Shown here one piece after another: positions 11,437-22,324 of a stretch of 64,000 nt of DNA. The notes below the pieces were generated by a model that saw nothing but the letters and a program-made list of their open reading frames with translations, searched no databases and was not told the origin of the DNA. The translations under genes and the position numbers were made by a program. The stretch comes from Cladopsammia gracilis (Eukaryota > Cnidaria > Anthozoa > Scleractinia > Dendrophylliidae), in NCBI GenBank assembly GCA_022457155.1, contig JAJGOT010001039.1:31489-95488 (forward strand), given 5' to 3'. The number at the start of each line of letters is the position of its first letter. The first letter of the stretch is position 1.

Positions 11437-11571
11437 TAGACTACGAGCAGTCTCTCTTTCCCAGCTAAGTCCGTCGAGCGAGAAACGAAAAAATATTAGC
11501 GAACGGATAATGGCCGCGCGCGTTTCTTGCTCGACGGACTAAGCTGGGAAAGAGAGACTGCTCGTAGTCTA
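11437..11571. mobile_element. 135-bp foldback MITE with perfect 8-bp target duplication
   Basis: CTAGCCCC at 11429-11436 is repeated at 11572-11579. Between them lie about 50-bp nearly perfect inverted arms starting TAGACTACGAGCAG. The uninterrupted site is seen, inverted, in the left arm of the big palindrome (about 10492-10500), confirming insertion after the palindrome formed. An 8-bp TSD fits hAT or P superfamilies. Confidence 0.85.
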
Positions 11572-11574
11572 CTA

Positions 11575-11616
11575 GCCCCCGATGAAGGTTAGTTTTGTCT
11601 AACCGAAATATCGGGC
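11575..11616 (+). ncRNA. Degenerate hammerhead-like motif in PLE terminal repeat
   Basis: Order: GCCC, then CCGATGA (core box with U4 changed to C), an extra A, stem II GGTTAG/CTAACC, then GAAA, a minimal ATAT, C, and GGGC pairing with GCCC. This fits the minimal type I hammerheads described in PLE terminal repeats, but the core change and extra A argue against activity. The inverted copy at about 10456-10497 (minus) has further changes (GATAA, GAGC). Confidence 0.35.
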
Positions 11617-11724
11617 ATATATTATTAAAAGAAATCGAACGAATTTGCTGTCTAATAAGCCTTGCATGTTAAAGTAACATGTAACACTGTAACACTAGTA
11701 ACACTTCGTAACACCCTGTAACAC

Positions 11725-11928
11725 TCAAATGAAGAATGATCCTCGCAGTTGTGAACGCAATTTAAGCAATTGCGAAAAGAAGCCTGAAAAAAAATTCAGG
11801 ACTTCAACGGGAATTTTTTTTTTCAGGCTTCTTTTCGCAATTGCTTAAATTGCGTTCACAACTGCATTCTTCATTTGATTTCATTTCCGCAGTTCATATA
11901 TGATTTATTTTCATATATATCACTTCAC
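11725..11928. mobile_element. Self-inverted SINE-like insertion splitting the right minisatellite
   Basis: Arms of about 53 bp (about 11745-11797 and 11811-11864; 'gcagttgtgaacgcaattta') are perfect inverted repeats around a 13-bp loop. The outer sequence and an end with 'cgcagttcatatatgatt' look like a tRNA-derived coral SINE that I recall having a tRNA-like middle. That middle is missing and replaced by an inverted half, so this is a rearranged copy. Confidence 0.55.
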
Positions 11929-12520
11929 ACCCTGTAACACTGTGTAACACCGTGTAACACTGTGTAGCACTGTGTAACATCGTTTAACACCGTGTAACAC
12001 TGTAACACTGTGTAACACCGTGTAACACTGTGTAACACCCTGTCACACTGTGTAACACAACACCGTGTAACACCCTGTAACACTGTGTAACACCCTGTAA
12101 CACTGTGCAACACCGTGTAACACTGTGCAACACCGTGCAACACTGTGTAACACTGTGTAATACTGTGTAACACCGTGTAACACCCTGTTACACCGTGTAA
12201 CACCCTGTAACACTGTGTAACATCGTGTAACACTGTGTAACACCGTGTAACACTGTGTAACACCGTGTAACACCCTGCTGTAACACTGTGTAACACCGTG
12301 TAACACCGTGTAACACTGTGTTACACCGTGTAACACCGTGTAAAACTGTATAACACCCTGTAACACCGTGTAACACTGTGTAACACTGTGTAACACCCTG
12401 TAAAACCGTGTAACACCGTGTAACACCGTTTAACACTGTGTAACACCCTATAACACTCTGTAACATTCTGTAACAAGATGTTACACGGTGTTACAAGTGT
12501 TACACGGTGTTACAGGGTGT
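11929..12520 (-). repeat. 10-bp minisatellite, right arm (about 57 units)
   Basis: Reverse complement of the left array (TGTAACACCG-type units) with the same variants. Near 12480-12520 the orientation flips to GTGTTACAC again for four units, so the array itself contains a small inversion. Confidence 0.95.
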
Positions 12521-12949
12521 TACAGCTTGTTTGCTGGCCATCTTGTTGCTACTGCACAACTTTGGTCCATTCGCCGTGTAACACGTGTAACAGTGTTACA
12601 TGGAAAAGGTCTAAAATTTTCGTCCCTAAATCGGGCAGCATATGCATAACTTAAATTTGCACCAAATCATACAAACTCAGATGTAACATAAGTTATATAA
12701 CATCAGCTCACATGTACACTCTGCTATACAAAACTGCATTTGCACTGTACATGTACATGTAACTGGCATACATTACATTGTGTCTCTTAAGAAATTTAAT
12801 TATTTCTACCAGCTGCTTCTAAAAACATGGTAGAAAGAACTCTGAGTTATAACACATGTTGCAAGATTGGGCATTATTAAATAAATAAATTGAAGAACAG
12901 ATTATGGCTCCATCAATTCCAAGCCCACTCACACCAACATTTCTAAATT

Positions 12950-13752
12950 CCTAACCCCTAACCCTAACCTAATTCCAAGCCCACTCACCCCCCCCCCCCC
13001 CCACCCCTGACATTTGTCAGGCATTTTAGAACTTTTCCTTCCCAAGGGTGGGGTATTTACCAAAACAGGTCAGCCTAGGGGTGGGGCATTGTCAAAACAA
13101 CCTTTTCTTTCAGATTTTAAAAGTTGACTAGTACAATGCTTAGTTTTTTATAATTTTAAATTTCCTGATTGCCCTCAAAAATACAAAAACTGGGTTGATA
13201 AACATTGTTTGGGCCACACACTTTTCAAGTGAACTGGAGCAACAAGCAACAGACTGAACGCAGGCTAGTGCCTTACCTTTCAAGTGCCACAGAAGAAAAT
13301 ACATGTATCACGGTAAATTGTTATGATGTTGAGGTCTTATTTACCAACATTTCTAACTTCCAATTCGATCAAGAATTTTAGAGGGCCACATCAGAGTCAA
13401 ACGTTTTGCGGGAACAATAAATTAAACACAAATATTTAGAACCAACGAGGGAACGGATGTAAGTAATACTGAGGAAAAATGAAAGAATTTCTAGCATCAA
13501 TAAAGATCCATTTATTTGTGAACAATTATTGCTGTCACCATTAATTATTGAAATAATTAATTATTCAAATAAAATTTTGATCTTGTCCCTCGGCATTTGC
13601 ACTCTTTCAGAAGCCCCACCATGGGGATTTGTACATACATGTAGAAGCTGACCCCACAGTGAGGCATTTGCAACATTATTAAAAAAAAAAAAGACAAATG
13701 CCTGATTAATGCCCGGGGGGGGGGGGGGGAATGAGCGGGTTTGGAATTTATG
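12950..13752. repeat. Interspersed repeat with inverted C/G-tract ends
   Basis: 'aattccaagcccactca' plus a C15-16 tract at 12972-13003 is matched in inverse by a G13 tract plus 'atgagcgggtttggaatt' at 13717-13748. 'caggcatt' also recurs near both ends. It is likely one non-autonomous element about 780 bp long. Telomere-like 'ccctaaccctaac' words precede the left end. Confidence 0.5.
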
Positions 13753-14284
13753 AAGCAATTACCTTAATTCAACTTGTTCCTTCTTTGAAATGTAAACCAC
13801 AACATGTACATGTGACTGTAGTCTACCTTAGGAGAACAAAAATAAACAAAACTTCAAAATAGCAATACAACTTACTGTAGTTGATGAAAAATTTAATTCT
13901 AGAGCATGATGCAAGATGCAGACCCTCAGGTTTTTGTTTTACTTCCACCTCTAATTTCCACTGTCAAAGATCTACTGTACATGTACATCTTCGCGCTTGA
14001 AATGCAGTGAAACAGGTGAAAAGAAAGGCAATGAAACGTCTTTCTAGCTACACGTCATATTTAAAACCTCTTATAACTTCAAATGTGGACAAAACATGTT
14101 GAGAGCAAGCTTGAAACCTTACCGTATACATGTAGCATATGTATTAACTTCGAAAATTACCACAAAAGCTACTATCGAGCTGATATCAGGGCATAGCATG
14201 GCAATAATTTTGATAGTCTATAAAAATCATATCTAATGTTATCAGTCATTTACTTTAAGGTGAGCTTCTGTAATTGTTAAGTGT

Positions 14285-14380
14285 GCAGCAACCCGCCACG
14301 ATTAACTTTAGTTATTTGCGGGTTGCTAATATATTTTGTTTTATTATTTGAAAATAAATTGTTGTTGTTGTTGTTAAATC
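14285..14380 (+). repeat. LINE-like 3' tail with (TTG)n
   Basis: 'cgggttgctaatatatt' leads to 'tttgaaaataaattg' and (TTG)5. This is the common 3' tail of CR1/L2-type LINEs; no RT sequence is attached. Confidence 0.4.
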
Positions 14381-14499
14381 GATCGTTGTTGGCGAACACG
14401 GATAAACGAAGCAGGATCGGCTATGTCAAGACTTTATTTTACCGATTTTACACTGTAATTGGAAGCTCAAATAAACACAAGCTGAAATGAGAAACTACT

Positions 14500-17400
14500 C
14501 TTTTCTTCCAATAAAGTGATTCATTTTCATGTCAAATCATTTTACGTCTTATCAGTTAATTATGCATCTCAGTTTCATGCTACTTCTTGATCGCCGCCTT
14601 CTGTCACAGTGTCATGCTGCTTCTGTGTCCTGTTCTCATAAAACCTGATTAAACTCCAGTGCTTATCAATTTTAACAGAATTTAACGGCTTTTTGGGGTC
14701 CATCAAGCACTGAACAAACCACTGTTTATCTTGGTTTATCATTTGTTAAGGTGATTATTCGATTCTACATTGAATAACAAACCACTTGGTTGCTCAGTTT
14801 TTTTTATGTAAGTTTATTGCCGTTAAGCCCCGGCTACACAAAAAAAAAATCTAACCCCTGATCGGTATGAAAGAAAAATGCTACAGAAAAACTGCCAACG
14901 TCATTGGTAAGAGGTAAGATAAAAACCACTTATGCAGATTTGTTTATAGTTCTAAACTGAAAAGTCGCTGAACAGGATCAGGAAAGGATGGATTTTCAAG
15001 GTCTTCCAACGTGTAAAACTTGTTTTCGTCACCTTCATTTTTACTAGAGGAGTAATAATCGCCTTTTTTATACACAAAAATAACATAATTTTAACCTGGG
15101 CGGAAAAACGGAGATTTATTTAAGTTAATAAAAATGTTTGATGGTTCCAAAAAGTTCCAAAAATCAGTCAACTTTCGTGCGTTCTGGTCACGTGTTTCAT
15201 GACGTCATACTGATGACGTTCATAAAGAACTTATTTTTAGACTTATATCTACCAACCTACAAAATTTGTTAACTTTGCATTTCACCCTTACAAAGATACA
15301 TGTATACAAAGATACTTGTCCCCAGACCCCTATTTGCTCATGTGTATAGCCCCCTTAATTTTAAAAATCCAGAACCATACCGGGCATGACGAAATGATGC
15401 AAGTGAATGCCTTCCTTGCCACGTTGACTGTATTTGCATTTATCATAGCATGTTCCTAAATACCGTTAAAAGGCACTTGGGGGCATAGTCACGTGACTGA
15501 TGACGTCATCGCACTTAGTCAATAAAAATAGGTATTTTATGGGAGGTGCAAATAGCACGCTGTGTAGTATCCTCATTCACTCAAAATTGACAGAGTTATT
15601 TGGCATGGAATTTTTTTCTGGTGCAAATGGGTGCTGGGAAGGTTTTTTATTATAATTATAATATATTATTTAATTATTATTACACTAACTCGTGAGTGAT
15701 TTAGCCATTTTATAGTTAAGTTCGCAAAATGATGCTTCTTTATTGTGAAATATAATTATGAACCATCAGATCCTCCTCTATTCTTGAAACCAAAGATATT
15801 CTATGTGGGAAAGAGCCAATGCCGCAGAACAATGAAGTTTACTATAGTTTTTATGTGGAGCATTACTTAATAGCGATGGCAGTTTGTGTCGGCTGTTATC
15901 TGATGCCATCGTGTCATTCGTTAGAATAATTAACATTGATTAATTTGACATTGCATGTAGGCTTTGAGCAAGCTTCGTTTTGAAATTATGCTGTATTCTC
16001 GGCAGCTTTCTTCAACTCGGCGACTTCTTCAATTCTGGAGCTCTGTTCAATCAGCGGCTTTCTTCAGTATAGTTTGACCTTTTGCTGTTCTCATGTAGCC
16101 ATTTTCTAGTGGAAGTTTACAAACAATGTAAGGTTCTTCACACTCTCTGAATCTCTCAGGTAGTCGGATCTTAAGTTTGAAATTATAGACTGTCGATGGT
16201 CGTATTTTCGTATTTAACTAACCCAAACAAGGGTTTTTATGAGCCCGATCAGCCCGAAAATCACAGAGAAGAGAGAGAAAAGGGAAAGGGAGCGAGAGCG
16301 AGAGAAAAAAAGACTAGCAACAGTCTATTATATTTTATATTTTTATATTAAAAACAAGGCCAAGAACGCTCACAAACGCTTACTTAGAGCGATATCGTTT
16401 TCACCTGGATTTTTGAAAAGGTGGTCAACGAAAATTACAGCAATTTCACTACAACTAGCCCAAACAAGGGTTTTTATGACCCCAATCAGACCGAAAATCA
16501 CAGTCTTTTTTTTCTCTCGCCCACGCAACCTTTCCCATCTTCCCTCTCTTCCCTCATCTCTCTTCCCTTTTCTCGTGTGTTTACATGCCACTGAGCACAA
16601 TTTTTTCGCTCATTCCTTTTAAGGGAACGGTCATTAATTATGGAAGGGAGTAGAGAGTGAGAAAGGGGGGGGGGGGGGGGGGGGGACGGTCATGAACCTG
16701 AAAATGTGTTTTAGGGGGCGGCTTGAAAATTGTTTTTATGTTAACATGTTTTTATCTTGTACATAATTGAATTCAACTCTAGAAGTGTTTTTGATATTGC
16801 TGTTATAAAATGTAAACATGTTTATGATAAACTTTCTTCAAATATATGTTTTCTAACGAGTTACTGTTTTAATACCAGTTACTTGTGATGACTCATAGTG
16901 GAAGTCTCCACACTAAATAGAACTATCATTTGTTTAATAGTTCAAGTTTGTAATACCCTCTCCGTCTATCAGTGAGAACGTCACAACATAATGTCTTTCA
17001 ACCCATCTTCTTTTTATTGCACCAAATCAGACTCGCTGGCTTCTGACGAGATACAAACACTTATTTCAAAATCTGAAGGCTTACTGTGAAAATAACTTGA
17101 GATCTTTATTGCTAAATGTACTGACTTTGATCTCTTTTTCACAGGCTTTGGGGATTCTAGACCAGTTCTTGACCGGTTACTTTAATGCTTTTGCCAATAT
17201 AATCTTTGTCTTTTAAGTACCTCAATGCTTTCAGATTATATCTTGGCTTTAACTTTGACAAGCCTTCTTGTTTGTGTAGACGCCCTACAGTTCACACACC
17301 TAGAAGGTTGAAAAGAAATATCATTGTCAGTTGAACGTCTTAATCATGAATTCCACAGAAGTCATTTTTGCATTTGATAACTTTAAAACATTTCGAATCG

Positions 17401-17900
17401 TCGACAAACATCGCTAAAATCGTCTACACAACTCCCACATATACACGAAATGCTTACTTACTAAGAGGAAGATATCAAATCAGAATTTTTCAAGATGTAA
17501 ATTAACCCATTACCATCCCGGTTGGCTACTCTCAGAGCACTACTGAGTTCACACTCAGTTAGAGATAAACCTATAGACTAGTTTTGGTTGTCAGCTTATG
17601 CAAAGGTATTTTGAGCCTTTTAAAGTGACACAAACTTCCATTAATAACTATTTTTTTTTTAAACGAATTAAACCGAAAAAAAAAATGCTTTTTAAATGAA
17701 TATTAAGCCGATACATAGTATCTTTGCGTATCAGAAGAATCACACTGCCTCGTACTGATCCGTACTTTCATGGGGTCGGTCAAAATCATAGACACGTCAC
17801 CTGTCACCTTCCTCTTTAAATGGTCTAAAACCAAGAACGCAGTAACTCCCTAAAAAGTACGCATCAGTACGAATTAGCGGAATTTCGTGCCAAGTTTAAA
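14500..17900. other. Gene-free stretch with short repeats and CRE/E-box words
   Basis: No gene is supported. Visible: TGACGTCA at 15200-15207 and 15501-15508 with GTCACGTGAC at 15488-15497; a 130-bp piece at about 15741-15870 that matches intronic sequence of the UBX gene copies (26060-26195 and 58515-58620); a 45-bp direct repeat ('caaacaagggtttttatga') at 16220-16265 and 16460-16505; and a G19 tract at 16666-16684. Confidence 0.45.
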
Positions 17901-17907
17901 ATATACA

Positions 17908-19859
17908 CTTGCTACGCTTGCTACGTTTCCTACGCTTGCTACACTTGCTACGCTTGCTACACTTGCTACACTTGCTACGCTTGCTACGCTTGCTACACTC
18001 GCTACGCTTGCTACGCTTGCTACACTTGCTACGCTTGCTACACTTGCTACGCTTACCACACTTGCTACACTTGCTACACTTGCTACGCTTGCTACGCTTG
18101 CTACACTTGCTACGCTTACTACACTTGCTACGCTTACTACACTTGCTACGCTTACTACACTTGCTACGCTTACTACACTTGCTGCGCTTGCTACACTTGC
18201 TACGCTTGCTACACTTGCTACGCTTGCTGTATTTGCTACGCTTGCTACACTTGCTACGCTTGCTACGCTTGCTACGCTTGCTACACTTGCTACGCTTACT
18301 ACACTTGCTACGCTTGCTACACTTGCTACGCTTACTACACTTGCTGCGCTTGCTACACTTGCTACGCTTGCTACGCTTGCTACGCTTGCTACACTTGCTA
18401 CGCTTGCTACACTTGCTACGCTTACTAAACTTGCTACGCTTGCTGCACTTGCTGCGCTTGCTACACTTGCTACGCTTGCTACGCTTGCTACGCTTGCTAC
18501 GCTTGCTACGCTTGCTACGTTTCCTACGCTTGCTACACTTGCTACGCTTGCTACACTTGCTACACTTGCTACGCTTGCTACGCTTGCTACACTTGCTACG
18601 CTTGCTACGCTTGCTACGCTTGCTACGCTTGCTACACTTGCTACACTTGCTACGCTTACCACACTTGCTACACTTGCTACGCTTGCTACACTTGCTACGC
18701 TTACTACACTTGCTACGCTTACTACACTTGCTACGCTTGCTGCACTTGCTGCGCTTGCTACACTTGCTACGCTTGCTACACTTGCTACGCTTGTTACACT
18801 TGCTACGCTTGCTACACTTGCTACGCTTGCTACACTTGCTACGCTTGCTGTACTTGCTACGCTTGCTATGTTTGCTACGCTTGCTACGCTTGCTACACTT
18901 GCTACGCTTACTGCACTTGCTGCGCTTGCTACACTTGCTATACTTGCTACGCTTGCTGTAGCTTGCTACGCTTGCTACACTTGCTACGCTTGCTACACTT
19001 GCTACGCTTGCTGCACTTGCTACGCTTGCTACACTTGCTACGCTTACTACACTTGCTACGCTTACTACATTTGCTACGCTTACTACACTTGCTACGCTTG
19101 CTGCACTTGCTGCGCTTGCTACACTTGCTACGCTTGCTACACTTGCTACGCTTGCTACACTTGCTACGCTTGCTGTACTTGCTACGCTTGCTACACTTGC
19201 TACACTTGCTACGCTTGCTACACTTGCTACGCTTGCTACACTTACTACGCTTGCTACACTTGCTACGCTTGCTACACTTGCTACGCTTGCTACACTTGCT
19301 ACGCTTGCTACACTTGCTACGCTTACTACACTTGCTGCGCTTGCTACACTTGCTATACTTGCTACGCTTGCTGTACTTGCTACGCTTGCTACACTTGCTA
19401 CGCTTGCTACGCTTGCTACACTTGCTACGCTTGCTACACTTGCTACGCTTGCTACACTTGCTACGCTTGCTACACCACTTGCTACGCTTGCTACACTTGC
19501 TACGCTTGCTGTACTTGCTACACTTGCTACGCTTGCTGCGCTTGCTACGCTTGCTGTACTTGCTACGCTTGCTACACTTGCTACGCTTGCTACACTTGCT
19601 ACGCTTGCTACACTTGCTACGCTTGCTACACTTGCTACGCTTGTTACACTTGCTACGCTTGCTGTACTTGCTACACTTGCTACGCTTGCTGCGCTTGCTA
19701 CGCTTGCTGTACTTGCTACGCTTGCTACACTTGCTACGCTTGCTACGCTTGCTACACTTGCTACACTTGCTACACTTGCTACACTTACTGCGCTTACTAC
19801 ACTTGCTGCGCTTGCTGCACTTGCTGCGCTTGCTACACTTGCTACGCTTGCTACACTTG
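17908..19859 (+). repeat. 9-bp minisatellite, about 217 units (1.95 kb)
   Basis: The unit is CTTGCTAC(A/G), mostly alternating A and G so the true period is 18 bp, with occasional CTTACTACA, CTTGCTGCG and CTTGCTGTA variants in larger patterns. Because 9 is a multiple of 3 and the unit has no stop, all three plus frames and one minus frame stay open (up to 686 codons, coding Leu-Ala-Thr or Leu-Leu-Arg/His repeats). No promoter, start context or splice evidence supports a gene. Confidence 0.95.
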
Positions 19860-20204
19860 TACGTTGCTTTGCTTCCCGAGCTTGCTACATGCTACACTTG
19901 CTATGTTTTTGAAATGCTACCCCTCATTACGCTTGCTTATTTTATAACACTCGCTACACTTGATATCCTTGTTATACTGGCTAGTACAAAGGCTAAATAT
20001 ATCATAACAATTCAGAGGTTTCGTTTCTATGATTAACTGACACCTCTATCACACTGAATTAATTCTCCACTAATTACATTCTATTTATCTTTTAACCAAG
20101 TTAACTATATAACAACTTTCTTTTCAGTGTAAAAAAGGTTTTAAATAATTAACCACAAATTTCATTAGCCAATCAGGAGACCGCTTCAGTGAGGTACGAC
20201 ATTA

Positions 20205-20395
20205 CCCAATAGGTTATCTCTTAGAATGTTTAATAAGTTAACGTCAAAGTCTTAATGGGTTAACCTTTTGAATGTTTAATAAGTTAACGTCAAAGTCTTA
20301 ATAGGTTAACTCTTAGAATGTTTAATAAGTTAACTTCGAAGTCTTAACGGGTTAACTTTTACAATGTTTAATAAGTTAACGCGCTAAAGTCAGTC
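20205..20395 (+). repeat. 46-bp tandem repeat rich in GTTAAC, about 4 units
   Basis: The unit runs 'gttaacgtcaaagtcttaat' then 'gggttaac', 'tttt', 'gaatgtttaataa'. The same array recurs at 48067-48366 with more units. Both are followed by a GC-rich 'gagggcgcgcgcgagggg' block, marking the start of the A/A' paralogy. Confidence 0.85.
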
Positions 20396-20399
20396 AAAA

Positions 20400-21724
20400 T
20401 GACGAGGGCGCGCGCGAGGGGAACGCGCCAAGGGGAGAGTGCGCCCTCGAAATGAACCGGCGTCTGCAAAACACTTTACCTCCCTGGAAGTCAAGTAAAA
20501 AAAAAACGGATGTGCTGGTTCAATAAATCTACTGTTTATTCACCCTTAAAAATAAATTAATTTGATACAATATTGATCTTTGCCATTCATCAGACAAAAT
20601 CAACTATTGTAAATCTAACTGAATTAACTCAAACCAAGAGTCCTTCGTTACTGTCACTACGAGGACTATATACCGTTGTGCTTATTCTCTAGCGTAATCG
20701 GATTATGTAAATATTTGTAACTAATTCAAATCAAGATGCAAACTTGGTTGGATGATAACAGAAACTTTTTAACGATTAATTAACAACTATTAACCGAAGT
20801 GGTGGATATTTACCGAGCTGCGAAACACCATTCAATCTACGACTTTCCTTGATTTGTTACATAACTGAAACTCTGAAATGCTGATCTTTTCAAACTAGAT
20901 GTAATGCTTATTAATAAATAAATATCCACGAATGGAGTTAATAAGTAAAATACAAAAAAAAAATACAAAAACAATCATAGATGAGTAAAACTCTAATCAC
21001 ATAAGGAATGTAACACAACAACACTGACTGACTGGCATACAACTAGCCAGTTGAAGCTAGATAATTTAATGGATCTAAAACACCTTATGATAATGAAAAT
21101 AGCATTCCAAGTCCATGGATGCCTCTTTGTTTCACATACACTGTCACTTTCCAAGGGTTATCAAAAAGTGGAGTTGAAATGTTAGGTTCCAACCCTTTTT
21201 TTTGGGTGGGGGGGGGGGGGGGGAGGGGAGGGGGGAAATAACTCCAATGGAGTTAATTTTACTCTACTATTCAGCAAGATAACTACATTTACTTTTCTGT
21301 AGTTGAAATAACTCAGACAAAATTAACTCCAGTGTAAATAGTTAATTTAACTTTACTTTTTGTGTTATTAACTATTTCAGAAACACTGTGCACTGCAATT
21401 TTCCAAAGAATTATCTTAACTCCAAAAAGTAAACTTAAAATTTTAGGTTTAAAATAAACCCTTTTTCTGAGGGGGAGGAGGGGGAGGGGGAGGGGGAGGA
21501 GGGGGGAGCGGGTGGGGGGGAGGAGGGAGGGTGGTTATTTTAACTACTAAAGGATTTAATTTTAATCTACTATACAGCAATATTACTTTTGATGGTGAAA
21601 ATAACTCTTCTCTAGAGTTGAAATGACTCCAATAAAATTAACCACAGTGTAAGAAGTTAAATTAAGGTTCACCTTAGGAATTTTTTTTAACTCGCTTAAA
21701 AGCACTGATCTTTACATGTGATCT
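20400..21724. other. Segment A, distal flank of the UBX gene
   Basis: This aligns throughout with 48366-48751 plus 55797-56820 (segment A'). It includes the unoccupied site CAAATC at 20727-20732 for the 7-kb transposon, poly-G-rich patches (21205-21235, 21470-21530), and two diverged units containing 'ggagttaattttactctac' (21245 and 21550). No coding sequence apart from the UBX exons. Confidence 0.6.
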
Positions 21725-22324
21725 TTACATGTCGACTGAAAGTAAAACACTGTTTGCTGCCCCCAACCCATGTTCCGCTAAAGTAGCGCCATTGTTTTCT
21801 ATAATTACAGCATGGGGTCTCAGCCTGAACTCCTGACTTGGCAATTCCAACAGTGCAAAGGCTGCACGGTAGAGCACCTGTAAAGTACATGTAAACAACA
21901 TGGCTTCAGTTTCACATGGCACAAAAAATTATTTTGCTTGCGTTTTACTAAAGTAAAGGAATCAGGGAACACAAACACTGATAAAGGGGTTATCTCCAAA
22001 AGGTCTGAGTGTTTTTATGCAACGCACACATCTCATTATATACGTGAGTTTCACATATTTGCCAAGTTGCTAACCTTCAGCCCCAGGACCTTCTCCTCGT
22101 TCAATGTGATGAAGGCACAACATCAGGTAGTGTTAAGATGATTATTTTTTTTTTAACTTGTTACGGAGGCAAATGTTATGATTAAGTTTGTTCGATGTGT
22201 TACAGTTCCCTTGCAATTGATTTCCCTGCTTTCAGATTGCTTTGAAAAAGTTCAAGGCTTCAGCTTAATGTTGTTATCAGCTTAATTAAAGTGCCTATGA
22301 AATGAAATTTCTACTGGTTTTTTA

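Larger units (their letters stand above)
9413..12645. mobile_element. Giant imperfect palindrome around a Penelope-like element 3' end
   Basis: Reading inward from both ends the same blocks appear in inverted order: an outer block with 'gatttagggac' (about 9418-9470 and 12585-12637); a 10-bp minisatellite (9646-10390 and 11925-12510); and an inner block (10391-10531 and 11395-11695) containing 'gctaggaaagctaagtgaag'. A Penelope-like (PLE) C-terminal pseudogene lies on the minus strand in the centre. PLEs are known for complex, sometimes inverted terminal repeats, so this is probably a PLE with inverted pseudo-LTRs carrying the minisatellite. The right arm has gained two extra insertions (11437-11571 and about 11725-11928). 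Confidence 0.7.

Noticed and set aside
11575..11616. Active hammerhead in the 11-kb Penelope repeat
   Set aside because: The U4 to C core change and an extra base before stem II make activity unlikely; kept only as a degenerate motif.
9646..12520. CRISPR-like array
   Set aside because: Units are contiguous with no unique spacers, in eukaryotic DNA; this is a minisatellite.
12953..12968. Telomere-like CCCTAA words
   Set aside because: Only about two units; too short to call an interstitial telomere.
17887..19947. 686-codon forward ORF and 262-codon reverse ORF
   Set aside because: Both are products of a stop-free 9-bp minisatellite; no start context, splice site or non-repetitive domain supports a gene.
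22060..22130. Extra UBX exon candidate ending AAG|GTTAGC on minus
   Set aside because: The reading frame already continues directly from exon 24169-24029 to exon 21877-21725 ('DTTE' to 'VLYR'), leaving no room for an extra exon; the paralog at 57180 has a different insert there.
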